Assembly (NCBI GenBank): GCA_001983555.1
Contig: LJHE01000021.1
Coordinates: 1 to 64,000 of the forward strand
DNA: 64,000 bases
Reading direction: 5' to 3'
Source of the DNA: Candidatus Epulonipiscioides gigas
GTDB lineage: Bacteria > Bacillota > Clostridia > Lachnospirales > Cellulosilyticaceae
In this document: positions 1-8,335 of the stretch, in pieces
Position numbering within the stretch: position 1 is the first letter of the stretch
Layout: each line of letters starts with the position of its first letter
Notes under the pieces: model-generated
What the model saw: only the letters and a program-made list of their open reading frames with translations
The model's database searches: none
What the model was told of the DNA's origin: nothing
Position numbers and translations under genes: made by a program

Positions 1-14
1 GTTGATAAAATGTA

Positions 15-43
15 TTGTTTATTTTAAATTTTAGATGTATAAT
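15..43 (+). promoter_or_regulatory. Vegetative promoter for the RmlD-like gene
   Basis: TTGTTT at 15-20 and TATAAT at 38-43 are separated by 17 bp. A clear Shine-Dalgarno site (AAAGGAG) follows just before the ATG at 75. The -35 box is weaker than consensus. Confidence 0.55.
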
Positions 44-74
44 ATAAACAAAATATTAAGAAAGGAGTTAAATT

Positions 75-869
75 ATGAAAAAAGTTTGGCTTATAGGTTC
101 TACAAGTAAAGTAGGTAAGGAGCTCTTAAAATTATTAGATATTACACAAATTGAACTGCTCGAAACTGATGTAGAAGAGGTTGATATCACAGATTTATCA
201 GATGTTTATAGATACGTTCGTTTAAATCGCCCAGAAATTATAATTAATTGCTCTAATGCAAAAGAATCATTTGATACAGAAACTATTTATAAGGTAAATG
301 CTGTTGCTGCAAAAAATATCAGTCTTGCCGCTCATGATATTGATGCAAAATTAATTCATTTATCTAGTTGTGAAGTTTTTGGAAATGATAAGAACACACC
401 GTATACAGAATTTGATATACCAAATCCGAATACTATATATGGTCAGTCTAAATTAGCAGGAGAACAATATGTTAGAGATTTTAAATCTAAGTATATTATT
501 ATTAGAAGAGGTTTAACTTATGGAAGCTTTATTCAAGATGTTATAGATGCTTGTAATGAGGGAAGACCTATTACAGCACCAACAAATGAATATGTGCAAC
601 CAACAAGTCCTAAAGAGCTTGCAAAACTTATTGTTGATGTGATGTATTCTAAAGATTATGGAATATATCATGCAGCAAATTCAGGAGCTCCTAGTAAATA
701 TGAGATAGCAGTAGAAATAGCTAAAATTTTAAAGTCTAAAAGTAAAATAGAAAAAACAGAGACTGTACAGGGTAGTTATAAGATACTTAATAATTTTATG
801 TTGGAATCTATAAAAGGTTATAAGATACCTTCATGGAAAGATGGACTTAAAGAATATTTAAAAAAATAG
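75..869 (+). CDS. RmlD-like NAD(P)-dependent sugar-nucleotide reductase/epimerase
   Basis: This 264-residue protein is an extended short-chain dehydrogenase of the dTDP-4-dehydrorhamnose reductase (RmlD) type. A glycine-rich nucleotide-binding turn (GSTSKVG, residues 8-14) follows the first strand, and the YxxxK catalytic pair is visible as YGQSK near residues 122-126. The family reduces or epimerises nucleotide-activated sugars in the cytoplasm. The glycine turn deviates from the usual GxxGxxG. No other rhamnose gene (rmlA, B or C) is adjacent, so the substrate is unknown. A good SD and an upstream promoter fix the start. A symporter gene follows after 28 bp and may be co-transcribed. Confidence 0.8.
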   Translation: MKKVWLIGSTSKVGKELLKLLDITQIELLETDVEEVDITDLSDVYRYVRLNRPEIIINCSNAKESFDTETIYKVNAVAAKNISLAAHDIDAKLIHLSSCEVFGNDKNTPYTEFDIPNPNTIYGQSKLAGEQYVRDFKSKYIIIRRGLTYGSFIQDVIDACNEGRPITAPTNEYVQPTSPKELAKLIVDVMYSKDYGIYHAANSGAPSKYEIAVEIAKILKSKSKIEKTETVQGSYKILNNFMLESIKGYKIPSWKDGLKEYLKK

Positions 870-897
870 AAAAAGTTTTTTAGAGAGGGGAAGTTTT

Positions 898-2184
898 ATG
901 AAAAAATTAGCGGCAAAAATGAGCTTGTCGACACAAATATTTATAAGCTTAATTTCTGGTATGTTACTGGGAATTATATTTTATTATTTTGTGCCAGCAA
1001 GTTTTGTTCGAGATGATATATTGGTCAATGGAATATTTTATCTATTTGGAACAGGATTTATACGAGCTATGCAAATGTTAGTTGTTCCTTTAGTATTTTG
1101 CTCTCTTATTTGTGGAACGATGTCCATTGGAGATACTAAAACACTTGGTAAAGTTGGTATAAAAACAATAGGGTTTTATCTTGTGACAACAGCAATTGCT
1201 ATTTCTATTGCTCTTTTAATTGGTGCAATTATTAATCCAGGCATTGGGTTAGATATGACAGCTATCAAAATGTCACAAGCAACAGCAGCACAATCAACAG
1301 GTGTTGTGGATACATTTCTAAATATTGTGCCTAAAAATCCAATAGCTTCATTAGCAGAAGGAAATATGTTGCAAATTATATTTTTTGCAATATTAGTTGG
1401 TGTCATTCTTGCAAAACTAGGAGATACTACTAGAAATATTGCGAATAGTTTTAATCAATGGAACCAAATAATGATGAGCATGACTCTTATGGTTATGAAA
1501 GTTGCTCCTATTGGAGTTTTCTGTTTAGTAGCAAAAACATTTAGTGAAATAGGATTTGATGGCTTCTTACCTATGATTAAATATATGGTAGGTGTTTTGT
1601 TAGCTCTTGCAATTCAATGTTTTGTAGTTTACATGATTATGCTAAAAATATTTGCAAAGAAAAGTCCTATTAAGTTTTTGAAAAAATTCTTCCCTGTTAT
1701 GGGATTTGCATTTTCAACAGCTACATCTAATGCAACTATTCCATTATCTATAGACACTCTACATAAAAAAATGGGTGTTTCTAAAAAGATTTCATCGTTT
1801 ACAATTCCTCTCGGAGCTACCATAAATATGGATGGTACTGCAATTATGCAAGGTGTGGCGGTTGTGTTTGCTGCTCAGGCATTTGGAATTGATTTAACAG
1901 CTATTGATTATCTTACAGTGATCTTTACTGCAACTATGGCTTCTATTGGAACTGCAGGTGTACCAGGTGTTGGTCTTATAACACTATCTATGGTATTTGC
2001 ATCTGTTGGTCTTCCTGTTGAAGCAATTGGTATTATTATGGGTATTGACCGTATTCTGGATATGACTAGAACTGCTGTTAATATTACTGGTGATGCAGTA
2101 TGTACTGTAATTGTTGCAAATCAAGGTGGAAATATTGATGAAAAAGTGTATGAAAAAATGGAAGAAGAAACAATAGCAGCATAA
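898..2184 (+). CDS. Sodium/proton:dicarboxylate (glutamate/aspartate) symporter, DAACS family
   Basis: This 428-residue polytopic membrane protein matches the GltP/GltT/DctA family. The first helix begins near residue 10. The substrate-binding hallmarks are present: a serine/threonine-rich hairpin (FSTATSNAT, about residue 270), the NMDGT cation-binding motif (about residue 306) and the TAGVPG stretch of hairpin 2. The family imports acidic amino acids or C4-dicarboxylates using an ion gradient. Length is typical (400-430). SD GAGAGGGG precedes the ATG. Sequence alone does not separate glutamate from dicarboxylate or serine/threonine specificity. A strong terminator follows directly. Confidence 0.88.
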   Translation: MKKLAAKMSLSTQIFISLISGMLLGIIFYYFVPASFVRDDILVNGIFYLFGTGFIRAMQMLVVPLVFCSLICGTMSIGDTKTLGKVGIKTIGFYLVTTAIAISIALLIGAIINPGIGLDMTAIKMSQATAAQSTGVVDTFLNIVPKNPIASLAEGNMLQIIFFAILVGVILAKLGDTTRNIANSFNQWNQIMMSMTLMVMKVAPIGVFCLVAKTFSEIGFDGFLPMIKYMVGVLLALAIQCFVVYMIMLKIFAKKSPIKFLKKFFPVMGFAFSTATSNATIPLSIDTLHKKMGVSKKISSFTIPLGATINMDGTAIMQGVAVVFAAQAFGIDLTAIDYLTVIFTATMASIGTAGVPGVGLITLSMVFASVGLPVEAIGIIMGIDRILDMTRTAVNITGDAVCTVIVANQGGNIDEKVYEKMEEETIAA

Positions 2185-2195
2185 TTGAATTATTG

Positions 2196-2222
2196 AGAAC
2201 TAGCCACGCTAGTTCTTTTATT
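2196..2222 (+). terminator. Rho-independent terminator after the symporter
   Basis: A perfect 9-bp stem AGAACTAGC/GCTAGTTCT (2196-2204 and 2208-2216) with a 3-nt loop is followed by TTTTATTTT. It separates the symporter from the convergent SDR gene, whose stop begins at 2223. Confidence 0.85.
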
Positions 2223-2981
2223 TTAATTAAAAAAGTGTGTGAGATAAATTAAAATTTCAGAAGGTATAATATTCAAAAGATAATATAATAATTTATTACA
2301 TTTTCCAGGTACACATATAATTTTATTTATATCTTTTCGTGAAGCTGTAACTACATCTTCTGCAGGCATCCATCTAACTGGCCCATAATTTTTTCTCCTA
2401 GAATTATCAATGCCAAGTTTTTTATGGAAATCCGTATAAACAAAGCCAGGACATAAAGCTTGTACTTTTATGTTATAAGATAAGAGCTCCTGAGATAGAG
2501 ATTTAGAAAAACTAGTTAAAAATAATTTAGTTGCACAATACATTTCAGAATTTTTAAGAGTAAGAAAACTAGCGAGCGAACTTACATTTATAATTTCACC
2601 TGTTCTTTTTTTCTTCATTTGATTGGCAATAATATGCATTAGTTTAACAGGTACGAGAATATGAACCTTTATCATATCTTCCTGATTTTGATATTCATCA
2701 TCAGAAAAAGCTTCTTCTGCTCCATAACCTGCATTATTTACTAATACATCGATATCACAAGTTTTAATAAAATTTATAAATCTATCAGTTTTTATATCAT
2801 CGGTAAAATTAACTATACATATTTTGACATTAGCTCCTGTTTGTTTAATAATATCTTTTGCAACATTAGTTAAAAGTTCTTTGCGTCGGCCAGTTACAAT
2901 AAGGTCATAACCTTCTCGAGCTAATGCATAAGCATATTCTTTTCCAATTCCACTGGTTGCTCCTGTAATTAATGCAAGCAT
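2223..2981 (-). CDS. Short-chain dehydrogenase/reductase (classical SDR)
   Basis: This 252-residue protein is a classical SDR. It has the TGATSGIG cofactor turn (residues 7-14), an NNAGYG motif (about residue 87) and the catalytic YxxxK (YCATK, about residue 148) preceded by the serine of NVSSLAS. Family members are cytoplasmic NAD(P)H oxidoreductases for short-chain ketones, acyl chains or polyols; the substrate cannot be inferred. The C-terminal 25 residues are hydrophobic (LLYYLLNIIPSEILIYL), which may indicate membrane association as in DltE/YqjQ-like SDRs. It lies downstream of the ECF ATPases on the same strand, across a 168-bp gap containing a palindromic relic. Confidence 0.82.
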   Translation of the reverse strand: MLALITGATSGIGKEYAYALAREGYDLIVTGRRKELLTNVAKDIIKQTGANVKICIVNFTDDIKTDRFINFIKTCDIDVLVNNAGYGAEEAFSDDEYQNQEDMIKVHILVPVKLMHIIANQMKKKRTGEIINVSSLASFLTLKNSEMYCATKLFLTSFSKSLSQELLSYNIKVQALCPGFVYTDFHKKLGIDNSRRKNYGPVRWMPAEDVVTASRKDINKIICVPGKCNKLLYYLLNIIPSEILIYLTHFFN

Positions 2982-3004
2982 AATATACCTCTTTTCTTTT
3001 ATAA

Positions 3005-3140
3005 GATATAGGTTGTTAAATAAATAAAAATTTACATAAAAAAGACATTCTCATTTTAATCCTTCCGTAAGCTGAAGTTGCTATCTCCCAAAACCCCACT
3101 GCCTCTTGAGAGGCACCTCCTCTTAAAATGGGAGGCTATA
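3005..3140. repeat. Palindromic intergenic relic with IS-end-like sequence
   Basis: The gap between the SDR and ecfA2 holds nested inverted repeats: CTCCCA/TGGGAG enclosing TGCCTCT/AGAGGCA (about 3085-3133). The stretch TTGTTAAATAAATAAA...AAAGACATTC (about 3012-3051) closely resembles 57815-57843. It looks like the end of a decayed insertion element or a structured 3' region; no coding sequence is visible. Confidence 0.4.
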
Positions 3141-3149
3141 AGATAACTA

Positions 3150-3995
3150 TTATTTTAAAATTTTAGTAATTTCAGTGGCTGCTTCCTCAGTAGACAAAAT
3201 AGAATTATCTAGGGTAAATCCATGTTCTATTAAACTGTTTACAATATATTTAATTTGAGGAGGAGCAAGCCCAATTTGTTCTAGCTCTATAGTATGTTGA
3301 AATATTTCACGTGGAGTACCTGTAAATTTTACTCGACCCTCAGATAAAACAATAAGTTTTTCAGCATATTTTGCAACATCTTCCATACTATGAGATATAA
3401 GAATTATAGTTATACCTAATTCTTTATGCATAGTTTTTAATTGCATAAAGAGCTCATCCCTTCCTTTTGGATCAAGTCCTGCAGTTGGTTCATCTAATAC
3501 AAGAATTTCAGGTTCCATAGCCATTACACCAGCAATTGCAACACGTCTTTTTTGTCCACCAGATAATGAGAAGGGGGCATTTTCCCATAAATTTTCTGGT
3601 AAAGAAACAGCTCGTAAGGACTTTTCTACTCTGTCTTTTATTTCAGCTTCACTAAGACCTAAATTTTTAGGACCATATTCAACATCTTTTAACACTGTGA
3701 GCTCAAATAGTTGATGCTCTGGATATTGAAATACAAGACCAACTTTTTGTCTTATAGCTTTTTGAGCTGTTTTTTCATCATTAATATCAATTCCATTAAT
3801 AAGTACGGTTCCTGTTGTAGGTTGGATTAAACCATTAAACATTTGAATAAGTGTACTTTTTCCAGAACCAGTATGTCCTATTATTCCAATAAAATCACCC
3901 TTGTCAATTGTGATATTAATATCAGTAAGTGCTTTTTTCTCAAAAGGTGAATTTTCTTGGTATACATGAGATAAGTTTTTTATTTCAATTGACAT
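3150..3995 (-). CDS. ecfA2: Energy-coupling factor transporter ATPase EcfA2
   Basis: This 281-residue ABC ATPase has Walker A GHTGSGKST (about 40-48), Q-loop FQYPEHQLFE, signature LSGGQ (about 143) and Walker B LVLDEPTAG. The EcfA2-type Q-loop and family C-terminal extension are present. With EcfA1 it forms the ATPase heterodimer that, with EcfT and exchangeable S components, imports vitamins and metals. It overlaps ecfA1 by 16 bp, indicating translational coupling. No ecfT follows, although that is the usual Firmicute order, so EcfT must be encoded elsewhere. A candidate S-component gene lies far away at 48841-49461. Confidence 0.9.
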   Translation of the reverse strand: MSIEIKNLSHVYQENSPFEKKALTDINITIDKGDFIGIIGHTGSGKSTLIQMFNGLIQPTTGTVLINGIDINDEKTAQKAIRQKVGLVFQYPEHQLFELTVLKDVEYGPKNLGLSEAEIKDRVEKSLRAVSLPENLWENAPFSLSGGQKRRVAIAGVMAMEPEILVLDEPTAGLDPKGRDELFMQLKTMHKELGITIILISHSMEDVAKYAEKLIVLSEGRVKFTGTPREIFQHTIELEQIGLAPPQIKYIVNSLIEHGFTLDNSILSTEEAATEITKILK

Positions 3996-4840
3996 AAGGC
4001 GTTGACGACCTCCTCTGTTGTTAAAATTGTTGGATCTAAATTTAATCCTTGTTTATTGAGCAAATATATAAGATAAGTAGCATCTGGCACATCAAGACCT
4101 ATCCTTTTAAGCTCATCAACATTTTTAAATACTTCTTTTGGGGTACTTTCGAGATATAGTTTTCCTTTTTCCATAACAATAATTCTACTTGCTAAAATAG
4201 CTTCTTGCATATAATGTGTTATATGAATAATTGTTATACCATATTTTTTATTGAGCATTTGCATAGTTTCCATAACATGTTTTCGGCTTGTTGGGTCTAG
4301 CATAGCAGTAGCTTCGTCAAATACAATACATTTAGGACGCATAGCGATTATACCTGCTATTGCAATTTTTTGTTTTTGTCCTCCTGACAATTGATTAGGT
4401 GAGCGTTTTTTAAATTGGCTCATTCCAACTGTTTCAAGAGCATCATCAACGCGTTGTCTAATTTCTTTTTGAGGTAAACCTAAATTTTCAACACCAAATG
4501 CAACATCTTCTTCAACAATAGTAGCTACTATTTGATTATCAGGATTTTGAAAAACCATACCAACATTTTGTCTAACTGGAAAAATATTTTTCTCATCTTT
4601 CATATCAAAACCGTCTACAATTAAAGTTCCACTTTTAGCTGTCAAGATGCCATTTAAGTGTTTAGCAAATGTAGACTTACCAGAGCCATTATGTCCTAAA
4701 ACTACAAGAAACTCTCCTGAATATATATCAACTGAAAAATCGTTTAATGCCTTTATTTTATCTATAACTTTACCGTTATCATCTTCTTTATAATACTCAT
4801 AAACTAAATTTTTTGCCTCTATAATTTTGCTCATCTCCAC
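3980..4840 (-). CDS. ecfA1: Energy-coupling factor transporter ATPase EcfA1
   Basis: This 286-residue ABC ATPase has Walker A GHNGSGKST, Q-loop FQNPDNQ, signature LSGGQKQ and Walker B IVFDEATAML. FQNPDNQ and the Ala-Thr-Ala-Met variant after Walker B are typical of EcfA1. It is the upstream partner of ecfA2, and the two coding regions overlap. Together they provide ATP hydrolysis for group II ECF vitamin uptake at the inner face of the membrane. An SD (GGAGGTGGAG-like) precedes the ATG at 4840. The usual upstream rpoA-rplQ genes are not present. Confidence 0.9.
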   Translation of the reverse strand: MEMSKIIEAKNLVYEYYKEDDNGKVIDKIKALNDFSVDIYSGEFLVVLGHNGSGKSTFAKHLNGILTAKSGTLIVDGFDMKDEKNIFPVRQNVGMVFQNPDNQIVATIVEEDVAFGVENLGLPQKEIRQRVDDALETVGMSQFKKRSPNQLSGGQKQKIAIAGIIAMRPKCIVFDEATAMLDPTSRKHVMETMQMLNKKYGITIIHITHYMQEAILASRIIVMEKGKLYLESTPKEVFKNVDELKRIGLDVPDATYLIYLLNKQGLNLDPTILTTEEVVNALCQLK

Positions 4841-4954
4841 CTCCGTATGCAGATTGTCTTAGTTTTAATATATCACTTCCTAATATATAATACCACAAAA
4901 GAATTGAAATTATGTTAAAAAATAGGACTATTGGGTATATGTATTGTTGAGGAT

Positions 4955-4992
4955 AAACAAAACAAAAGTGTCACGTAGGCGGACGTGACACT
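4955..4992 (-). terminator. Rho-independent terminator for the phosphoesterase gene
   Basis: AGTGTCACGT/ACGTGACACT (4967-4976 and 4983-4992) forms a 10-bp perfect stem. On the minus strand it is followed by TTTTGTTTTG. It ends the transcript of the gene at 5012-5557. Confidence 0.85.
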
Positions 4993-5011
4993 CTAATAAA
5001 GAATAAATTCA

Positions 5012-5557
5012 TTATAATGATATGAAAGCTAGTTTCTCATGATGTTCTAAAGTATAAATAGCAGCAGTTTTATTTTCGTAAATAGCATAAGTTTTTGGTC
5101 TGTTTTCTTTAGGTAAAGCAACTGATCCTGGGTTTAATACTAGCATATTATTTTGTAAAGATAAGTCATATAAATGCGTGTGTCCATACATAAAAATGTC
5201 TATTTTGTTTTTTGCAGGTAAAGAATGAGAATTATACAAATGTCCATGTGTAGCAAAAATTACTTTTCCCTCGTCTATAATTAGTGCATAAGGATTTTCG
5301 ATAGGGAATTCTAATACCATTTGGTCAACTTCAGAGTCACAATTTCCTCTCACGCAAATTATTTTATCTTTTTGTTCATTTAATAACATTGCAGCTTTTG
5401 CAGGGTCAAATCCTTGTGGTAGTGGATTGCGCGGACCGTGGTATAAAATATCCCCAAGTATTATAATTTTATCGCATTTGTGTTTCTTATATGCTAATAA
5501 GGCTAAAGACACCCCTTCATACGACCCGTGTATATCCGACATTATTAAATATTTCAT
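5012..5557 (-). CDS. YfcE/MJ0936-family metallophosphoesterase
   Basis: This 181-residue calcineurin-like phosphoesterase has the metal-binding motifs in order: DIHG (about residue 8), GDILYHG, GNCDSEVD, THGH and YGHTH. The family is cytoplasmic, needs divalent metal and cleaves phosphodiesters; E. coli YfcE is the reference, and its physiological substrate is not settled. The gene appears monocistronic, with its own terminator. SD AGGAGG sits before the ATG at 5557. Confidence 0.87.
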   Translation of the reverse strand: MKYLIMSDIHGSYEGVSLALLAYKKHKCDKIIILGDILYHGPRNPLPQGFDPAKAAMLLNEQKDKIICVRGNCDSEVDQMVLEFPIENPYALIIDEGKVIFATHGHLYNSHSLPAKNKIDIFMYGHTHLYDLSLQNNMLVLNPGSVALPKENRPKTYAIYENKTAAIYTLEHHEKLAFISL

Positions 5558-5760
5558 ATGTTCCTCCTAAAATTATCTTTTGAATATTATAGCAATTTTG
5601 TTTTGTAATTTCTAGCTAATAACATTATATTCTCTAATAAATTTTAGGTGATTAAATTAAAAAAATTTTTTTCTTTTTTTAATTTTATGAATAAAAAAAG
5701 TGTAATAGCAAATATTAAAAATGAGTATGTTAGCTCAAAAATTTGTTTTGGAGGTTAATA

Positions 5761-6414
5761 ATGAATATTATTAGTATTGCAAAAAGCAGATATTCTGCTA
5801 AAGAATTTGATCCCAATAAAAAATTTACAAAAGAACAATTAGAAGATATTGAGACACTTTTACAATATTCACCTTCTTCTACAAATATTCAACCATGGCA
5901 TTTTGTTATTGCTGATACTGATGATGGAAAAGCAAAAATAGCAGAAGCAGCTTGTGGGTTTTATTCATTTAATGAACCTAAAGTACGCAATGCTAGTGCA
6001 GTAGTAGTTTTTGCATCAAAAGTTGAACTAACAGAAGATTATTTAAATCATATATCTGATGTTGAGCATAAAGATGGTCGTTTTCCACAACCTGAATTTA
6101 AGGAGCAAAATCATGCTGCAAGATCTATTTTTGCTAAAATGCACAAGTATGATTATAAAGATTTTCAGCAATGGGCAGATAAACAAGTATATTTAAATCT
6201 TGGTAACTTTTTATTAGCAACAGCTGCTCTTGGAATAGATTCTTTAGCTATGGAAGGATTTGATTTGAAAAAATTAGATGAAATATTGGGTCTGAGAGAA
6301 AAGGGATTTACAGCAGCTTTTGTTGTTGCTCTTGGATATCATTCAGCAAAAGATTTCAATAAAGACTTGCCAAAATCAAGACTTCCTAAATCTGAAATAA
6401 TTGATAGAATATAA
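5761..6414 (+). CDS. NfsB-type oxygen-insensitive NAD(P)H nitroreductase
   Basis: This is a 217-residue FMN flavoprotein when started at the ATG at 5761, which has GGAGG 6 nt upstream; an in-frame ATG at 5743 lies before the SD and is unlikely. Hallmarks of E. coli NfsB are conserved: YSPSSTN and QPWHF near residue 40, KQVYLNLGNFLL near residue 140, EGFD, and the C-terminal LPKSRLP. The family reduces nitroaromatics or quinones by two-electron steps. It begins a cluster of redox and CoA-related genes (crotonase, VOC protein, second nitroreductase), all on the plus strand. Confidence 0.88.
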   Translation: MNIISIAKSRYSAKEFDPNKKFTKEQLEDIETLLQYSPSSTNIQPWHFVIADTDDGKAKIAEAACGFYSFNEPKVRNASAVVVFASKVELTEDYLNHISDVEHKDGRFPQPEFKEQNHAARSIFAKMHKYDYKDFQQWADKQVYLNLGNFLLATAALGIDSLAMEGFDLKKLDEILGLREKGFTAAFVVALGYHSAKDFNKDLPKSRLPKSEIIDRI

Positions 6415-6435
6415 ATTATGAGAGGGAAAAAAGCT

Positions 6436-7278
6436 ATGACAACAAAGTTTAATACATTTTTAGCAAAACAAACAGGAGCAATTGCTACAATCACTTTTAA
6501 CTATCCACCTGTAAATATTCAAGGCTGGCCAATGATTGAAGATTTAAATAAACTTGCTGATGAGCTAGAAATTGATAAATCAGTTAAAGTAGTTATTTTT
6601 GAATCTTCCAATCCAGACTTTTTTGTAGCTCATGCTGATGTAGATATGCTTAAAGATATGCCTCAAAAAGCTGTTGAGCGTAATAAAGTTGAAGTTAATG
6701 ACTTAGCGAAGGTACTTGAACGTATTAGCAAATTACCACAAGCTACTATTGCGAAAATTGAAGGTTATGCACGTGGAGGCGGTCATGAGATGGCGCTTGC
6801 ATGTGATATGCGATTTGCTGCTCGTGGAAAAGCAATATTTATGCAGATGGAAGTTGGAATGGGTATTTTACCATGTGGTGGCGGAGCATCTCGTATGGCT
6901 CGCCAAGTTGGACTTGGTAAAGCGCTTGAAATAATTTTAAGTGCTAAAGATTTCAATGCAGATGAAGCTTACGCTATGGGTACTATTAATAAAGCACTAG
7001 ACCCTGATAAAATAGGTATTTATGTATATGAGCTTGCAAATCGTATTGCACAATTTCCTTCTGAGTCAATTACAGCGTGTAAACGTGCAGTATATGCCTC
7101 AATTGATCTTCCAATTGAAGAAGCATTAAAAGAAGAATCTTATCAGCTATATCAAGCAACTAGTCAAACTCCGGCAATTAAACGTTTTACAACAGCTTCT
7201 GATACAAATTTTCAAAATAGCTTAGAAAATCAAAAGAATTTTCAAACTCTTTTAATGAGCTTACAAGAAATTAAATAG
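6436..7278 (+). CDS. Enoyl-CoA hydratase/isomerase (crotonase) family protein
   Basis: The ATG at 6436, 9 nt after GAGGG, gives a 280-residue protein. Crotonase features are present: the oxyanion-hole segments FVAHADVDML and YARGGGHEMALACD, and glutamates in GGGHE and in MQMEVGMG at the positions of the two catalytic glutamates of mitochondrial enoyl-CoA hydratase. The protein probably acts on an acyl-CoA in the cytoplasm, but no acyl-CoA dehydrogenase, thiolase or CoA ligase lies nearby, so the pathway is unknown. An upstream in-frame ATG at 6418 lies before the SD and is not favoured. Confidence 0.82.
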   Translation: MTTKFNTFLAKQTGAIATITFNYPPVNIQGWPMIEDLNKLADELEIDKSVKVVIFESSNPDFFVAHADVDMLKDMPQKAVERNKVEVNDLAKVLERISKLPQATIAKIEGYARGGGHEMALACDMRFAARGKAIFMQMEVGMGILPCGGGASRMARQVGLGKALEIILSAKDFNADEAYAMGTINKALDPDKIGIYVYELANRIAQFPSESITACKRAVYASIDLPIEEALKEESYQLYQATSQTPAIKRFTTASDTNFQNSLENQKNFQTLLMSLQEIK

Positions 7279-7375
7279 AACTTAATTTATCAGGCTTCAT
7301 TTAAGCATGCTCAAATACGTATAAATTGAGCAGTAGCTTACCAATAATATGTGTAATATAGAAAGGAATAAAATA

Positions 7376-7732
7376 ATGTTAGATCATATTAATTTAGCCG
7401 TTCCAAATATTGAAGAAGCTGAAGATTTTTATGTAAATACTTTAGGTTTTACAATATCTGGAGATTTTCAAACTCCAAATGGAAGATATTTATTTGTTTC
7501 AAAAGATGGTGTTACTTATGAAATAGTAGAAAATACTGAATTGAAAACGGCAAAAGTTGGTCATATAGCTCTAAAAAGTGATGATATAGAAAAAGACTAT
7601 AATACTTTAAAAGTAAATGGAGCTAAAATGCGAGGACAAATAGGACAAGTTAATTTTATTTTTAATGGAGCAAAATTTTTCTTTATTGAAGGTGCTGCAG
7701 GCGAACCAATAGAGTATATCCAATTATTATAA
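7376..7732 (+). CDS. VOC-superfamily (glyoxalase/dioxygenase fold) protein
   Basis: This small protein (118 residues from the ATG at 7376, SD GAAAGGA) shows the vicinal oxygen chelate pattern. An N-terminal His (LDHINLAV), a beta-alpha-beta-beta-beta module, HIALKSDDIE in the middle and a C-terminal glutamate (GEPIEYIQ) are present. Members include lactoylglutathione lyases, dioxygenases and antibiotic-binding proteins; substrate and metal are unknown. It lies 15 bp upstream of a nitroreductase gene and is probably in the same operon. Confidence 0.8.
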   Translation: MLDHINLAVPNIEEAEDFYVNTLGFTISGDFQTPNGRYLFVSKDGVTYEIVENTELKTAKVGHIALKSDDIEKDYNTLKVNGAKMRGQIGQVNFIFNGAKFFFIEGAAGEPIEYIQLL

Positions 7733-7746
7733 CAAGGAGATCTAAT

Positions 7747-8250
7747 ATGAATGCAATTTTTAGTAGAAGAAGTGTAAGACAATTTTTAGACAAAGAAATA
7801 GAGCAAGAGAAAATTGTGCAAATTCTTAAAGCAGCTATGCAAGCTCCATCAGCATATAATCAACAGGCTTGGGAATTTGTTGTGGTATCAGGACGTGAAA
7901 ATTTAGAAAAGTTAAAAAAATTTAGTCCATATACAATGCCCTTAAATACAGCTACTTTAGCAGTTGTGGTAGTTTGTCCAAAAGATACACTAAAAGTGCC
8001 TGGTATGTGGGAGCAAGATCTTGGAGCAGCTACTCAAAATTTGATGCTCGAAGCTTGTGATATAGGACTTGGAAGTGTATGGCTTGGTGTAGCTCCAGAA
8101 CAAGATAGAATTGAATTTCTTCAAAAATTATATGATTTACCAGAAAATAAAGTGCCCTATGCAGTTGTAGCTCTTGGATATCCAACACAACAAGATGCAA
8201 ATAAGTTTGTAGATAGATATGATGAAACTAAAATAACTTATGTAAAGTAA
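7747..8250 (+). CDS. Nitroreductase-family FMN protein
   Basis: This 167-residue short nitroreductase opens with the SRRSVRQF signature and has APSAYNQQAWEFVVV (about residues 35-50), an FMN-phosphate/ribityl-binding segment, and LGSVWLGV near residue 113. It is shorter than NfsB, as for the TdsD/YdjA-like subgroup. It probably reduces a quinone- or nitro-type electrophile with NAD(P)H. It ends the cluster 5761-8250; a terminator follows immediately. Confidence 0.83.
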   Translation: MNAIFSRRSVRQFLDKEIEQEKIVQILKAAMQAPSAYNQQAWEFVVVSGRENLEKLKKFSPYTMPLNTATLAVVVVCPKDTLKVPGMWEQDLGAATQNLMLEACDIGLGSVWLGVAPEQDRIEFLQKLYDLPENKVPYAVVALGYPTQQDANKFVDRYDETKITYVK

Positions 8251-8277
8251 AGAGAGAGGTTATACTCTCTTTTTTTG
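8251..8277 (+). terminator. Rho-independent terminator
   Basis: AGAGAG and CTCTCT (8251-8256 and 8265-8270) pair around an 8-nt loop, followed by TTTTTTTGTTTT, directly after the nitroreductase stop codon. Confidence 0.75.
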
Positions 8278-8335
8278 TTTTAAATTTCCAATAAATGTCA
8301 ATGATTAGTATTATATGTAAAAAAAGGAGAAAGAG

